DNA from: Planococcus shenhongbingii
GTDB lineage: Bacteria > Bacillota > Bacilli > Bacillales_A > Planococcaceae
DNA length: 64,000 nucleotides
Direction: 5' to 3'
Assembly: GCF_030413635.1 (NCBI RefSeq)
Contig: NZ_CP129235.1
Span: 3,915,505-3,979,504 of the forward strand
Position numbers and translations under genes: made by a program. The notes under the pieces were generated by a model. It had not been told where the DNA came from, did no database searches, and saw only the letters and a program-made list of their open reading frames with translations. Of the stretch, positions 62,863 to 64,000 are shown piece after piece. The stretch's first letter is position 1; every line of letters starts with the position of its first letter.

Positions 62863-63204
62863 CTACTTCTTAGGCAGAGCACGCGCAATTTTTAAAACAT
62901 GTTCCAAACTTTTCTTGCTTTCATGAAAATCCAATTTGGCCGCCTGTTGCCGGGCGATAATAACGTAATCCGCATTTGGCAGCAAATCTTCTTTTAATTC
63001 CAAGAATGATTGCCGTATATAACGCTTAATGCGGTTTCGCGTAACTGCGTTTCCTACTTTTTTGCTGACAGATAACCCCAGCCTAAACTCTGGCTGATCG
63101 CTTTTCATCACATAAACGATAAACTGGCGATTCGCAAAGGACTTCCCTTTTTTGAAGATCCGCTGAAATTCGACGTTTTTCTTAATTCGTTGGTGCTTAT
63201 TCAT
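62863..63204 (-). CDS. rnpA: Ribonuclease P protein component
   Basis: A 113-aa basic protein that helps the RNase P RNA cut pre-tRNA leaders. The family RNR motif is [13 protein letters not shown] near residue 57, following [17 protein letters not shown] lies upstream of the ATG. Confidence 0.97.
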   Translation of the reverse strand: MNKHQRIKKNVEFQRIFKKGKSFANRQFIVYVMKSDQPEFRLGLSVSKKVGNAVTRNRIKRYIRQSFLELKEDLLPNADYVIIARQQAAKLDFHESKKSLEHVLKIARALPKK

Positions 63205-63251
63205 TTTTTCACCTGCTTATTTTGGTTCATTTCCACTGAAATTCAGCAGAA

Positions 63252-63284
63252 AAGAAAAAAAGACCACTGATGCGGTCAGTGGAC
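63252..63284 (-). terminator. Hairpin between rpmH and rnpA
   Basis: GTCCACTGAC pairs with (T)CAGTGGTC, and seven U residues follow on the minus strand. It abuts the rpmH stop and probably lowers rnpA expression relative to L34. Confidence 0.85.
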
Positions 63285-63422
63285 TTAAGCTGATAATACT
63301 TTTCTTCCTTTACGACGGCGTGCGGCAATTATTCTACGTCCGTTTTTAGTGCTCATACGTGCTCTGAAGCCGTGTACTTTGCTGTGTTTACGTGTATTTG
63401 GTTGGTATGTGCGTAATGTCAT
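63285..63422 (-). CDS. rpmH: 50S ribosomal protein L34
   Basis: A 45-aa, highly basic ribosomal protein ([20 protein letters not shown]). ATG 63422 has GGAGG 7 bases upstream. A longer frame is not supported. It is divergent from the expected dnaA gene. Confidence 0.98.
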   Translation of the reverse strand: MTLRTYQPNTRKHSKVHGFRARMSTKNGRRIIAARRRKGRKVLSA

Positions 63423-63474
63423 GGTGACACCTCCTGAATAAAAGTTAACTCTTTTCTCAAAGACAGTCTTGACT

Positions 63475-63504
63475 ATTATATAGTCGCAATGCATCAAATG
63501 TCAA
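63475..63504 (-). promoter_or_regulatory. rpmH promoter
   Basis: On the minus strand a perfect TTGACA (63504-63499) is followed after 18 bases by a perfect TATAAT (63480-63475). The ATG lies about 60 bases downstream. Confidence 0.85.
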
Positions 63505-63744
63505 TGTCTTATTAAAAAGACAACATAAGATTCTGCGGTTCTGACGCAAACTTGCCGAAGAGAGAATTCCTGGCGAATGCTTCTCTTATAGAACAGTTTC
63601 CATCTATACAGATAAAAATCCCACCATTTCCTTGCCGATTTTCAACCAGATCGGCACATACCGTTTAAGCAAGAAAGAAAGTCCCCCTCTCTTTCAAAAC
63701 AGCATCAAAAATAGCCTTTTCTCTTCTCCCTCCATCAAACAAAG

Positions 63745-63995
63745 TTATCCACAATCGTTCCGGAAAACAGAATTATTATTGTGCACCAATTTTTTTCTAA
63801 AATTTTTATCCACACCCCTTATCTACAACTTCCTCACATATAAAGCCCCTGTGGATAGCTTTGTTGTGCACAAAAAAGGAAATGTGGATAAGTTTAAGAA
63901 CTTCTTGTAATGTCTCAGTTTTTTTGTTAACATTAACTTGTTTTCACTTGTTAATAATTTTTACTCTAAATAAGTTATCCACAAACTGTGGGTAA
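63745..63995. other. oriC left part: DnaA-box cluster upstream of dnaA
   Basis: Perfect TTATnCACA boxes lie at 63745-63753, 63806-63814, 63883-63891 (minus) and 63975-63983. One-mismatch boxes lie at 63819, 63850 (minus), 63864 (both strands) and 63987 (minus). AT-rich sequence surrounds them. Position between rpmH and the expected dnaA gene is the classic Firmicutes origin arrangement. The stretch 63505-63744 shows no gene. Confidence 0.9.
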
Positions 63996-64000
63996 GATGT

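Noticed and set aside
1..64000. CRISPR arrays, tRNA or rRNA genes
   Set aside because: I found no regularly spaced short repeats with unique spacers and no cloverleaf or rRNA sequence in the window.

Overview
The window is a stretch of low-to-mid GC Firmicutes chromosome that ends at the left side of the replication origin. The last 25 kb, read leftwards from the right edge, holds rpmH, rnpA, yidC, jag/khpB, mnmE, mnmG, rsmG, noc, parA, parB, ychF, rpsF-ssb-rpsR, a DUF2232 gene, gdpP, rplI, dnaB, purA, walR-walK-walH-walI-walJ-htrA and rlmH. All are on the minus strand and transcribed away from oriC. dnaA should begin just beyond position 64000 on the plus strand. Gene content, a Noc protein with its binding sites, and the absence of sporulation genes between parB and ychF suggest a non-sporing member of the Planococcaceae (Planococcus/Planomicrobium-like). 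That assignment is inference from gene order and protein style, not from a marker gene.

Left third (1-15 kb, accessory metabolism): an APH-like kinase and a YdeI-like protein. Then comes a divergent sugar-acid locus. A minus operon encodes a GarR-like reductase, a DUF1537 acid-sugar kinase, a class II aldolase and a GntP permease. It faces a FadR-type GntR regulator, followed by glycerate kinase and an SLC13-type carrier on the plus strand. Next are ahpC-ahpF, preceded by two PerR-like boxes, and an EamA transporter.

Middle (15-31 kb): an operon of a PAS/HTH (YheO/DauR-like) regulator, RidA and two PLP enzymes, which looks like a hydroxy- or D-amino-acid eliminating pathway. A SAM-riboswitch-controlled operon encodes an amino-acid ABC transporter and homocysteine S-methyltransferase. 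Single genes follow: solA, a DUF4317 gene, a nucleoside deaminase, an alcohol dehydrogenase, deoD with a decayed GNAT tail, and a nitroreductase.

Right half (30-64 kb): the conserved origin-proximal backbone, with cell-wall control (Wal system, HtrA, LysM/M23 peptidase), translation and replication genes, chromosome segregation (ParAB, Noc, three parS-like sites, two perfect Noc boxes) and two DnaA-box clusters, one at rlmH and one at oriC.

Several families of structured intergenic repeats are scattered through the window. One forms long hairpins whose outer stems change sequence between copies but stay complementary. Another sits between duplicated terminator hairpins. No transposase, CRISPR array, rRNA or tRNA gene was recognised.
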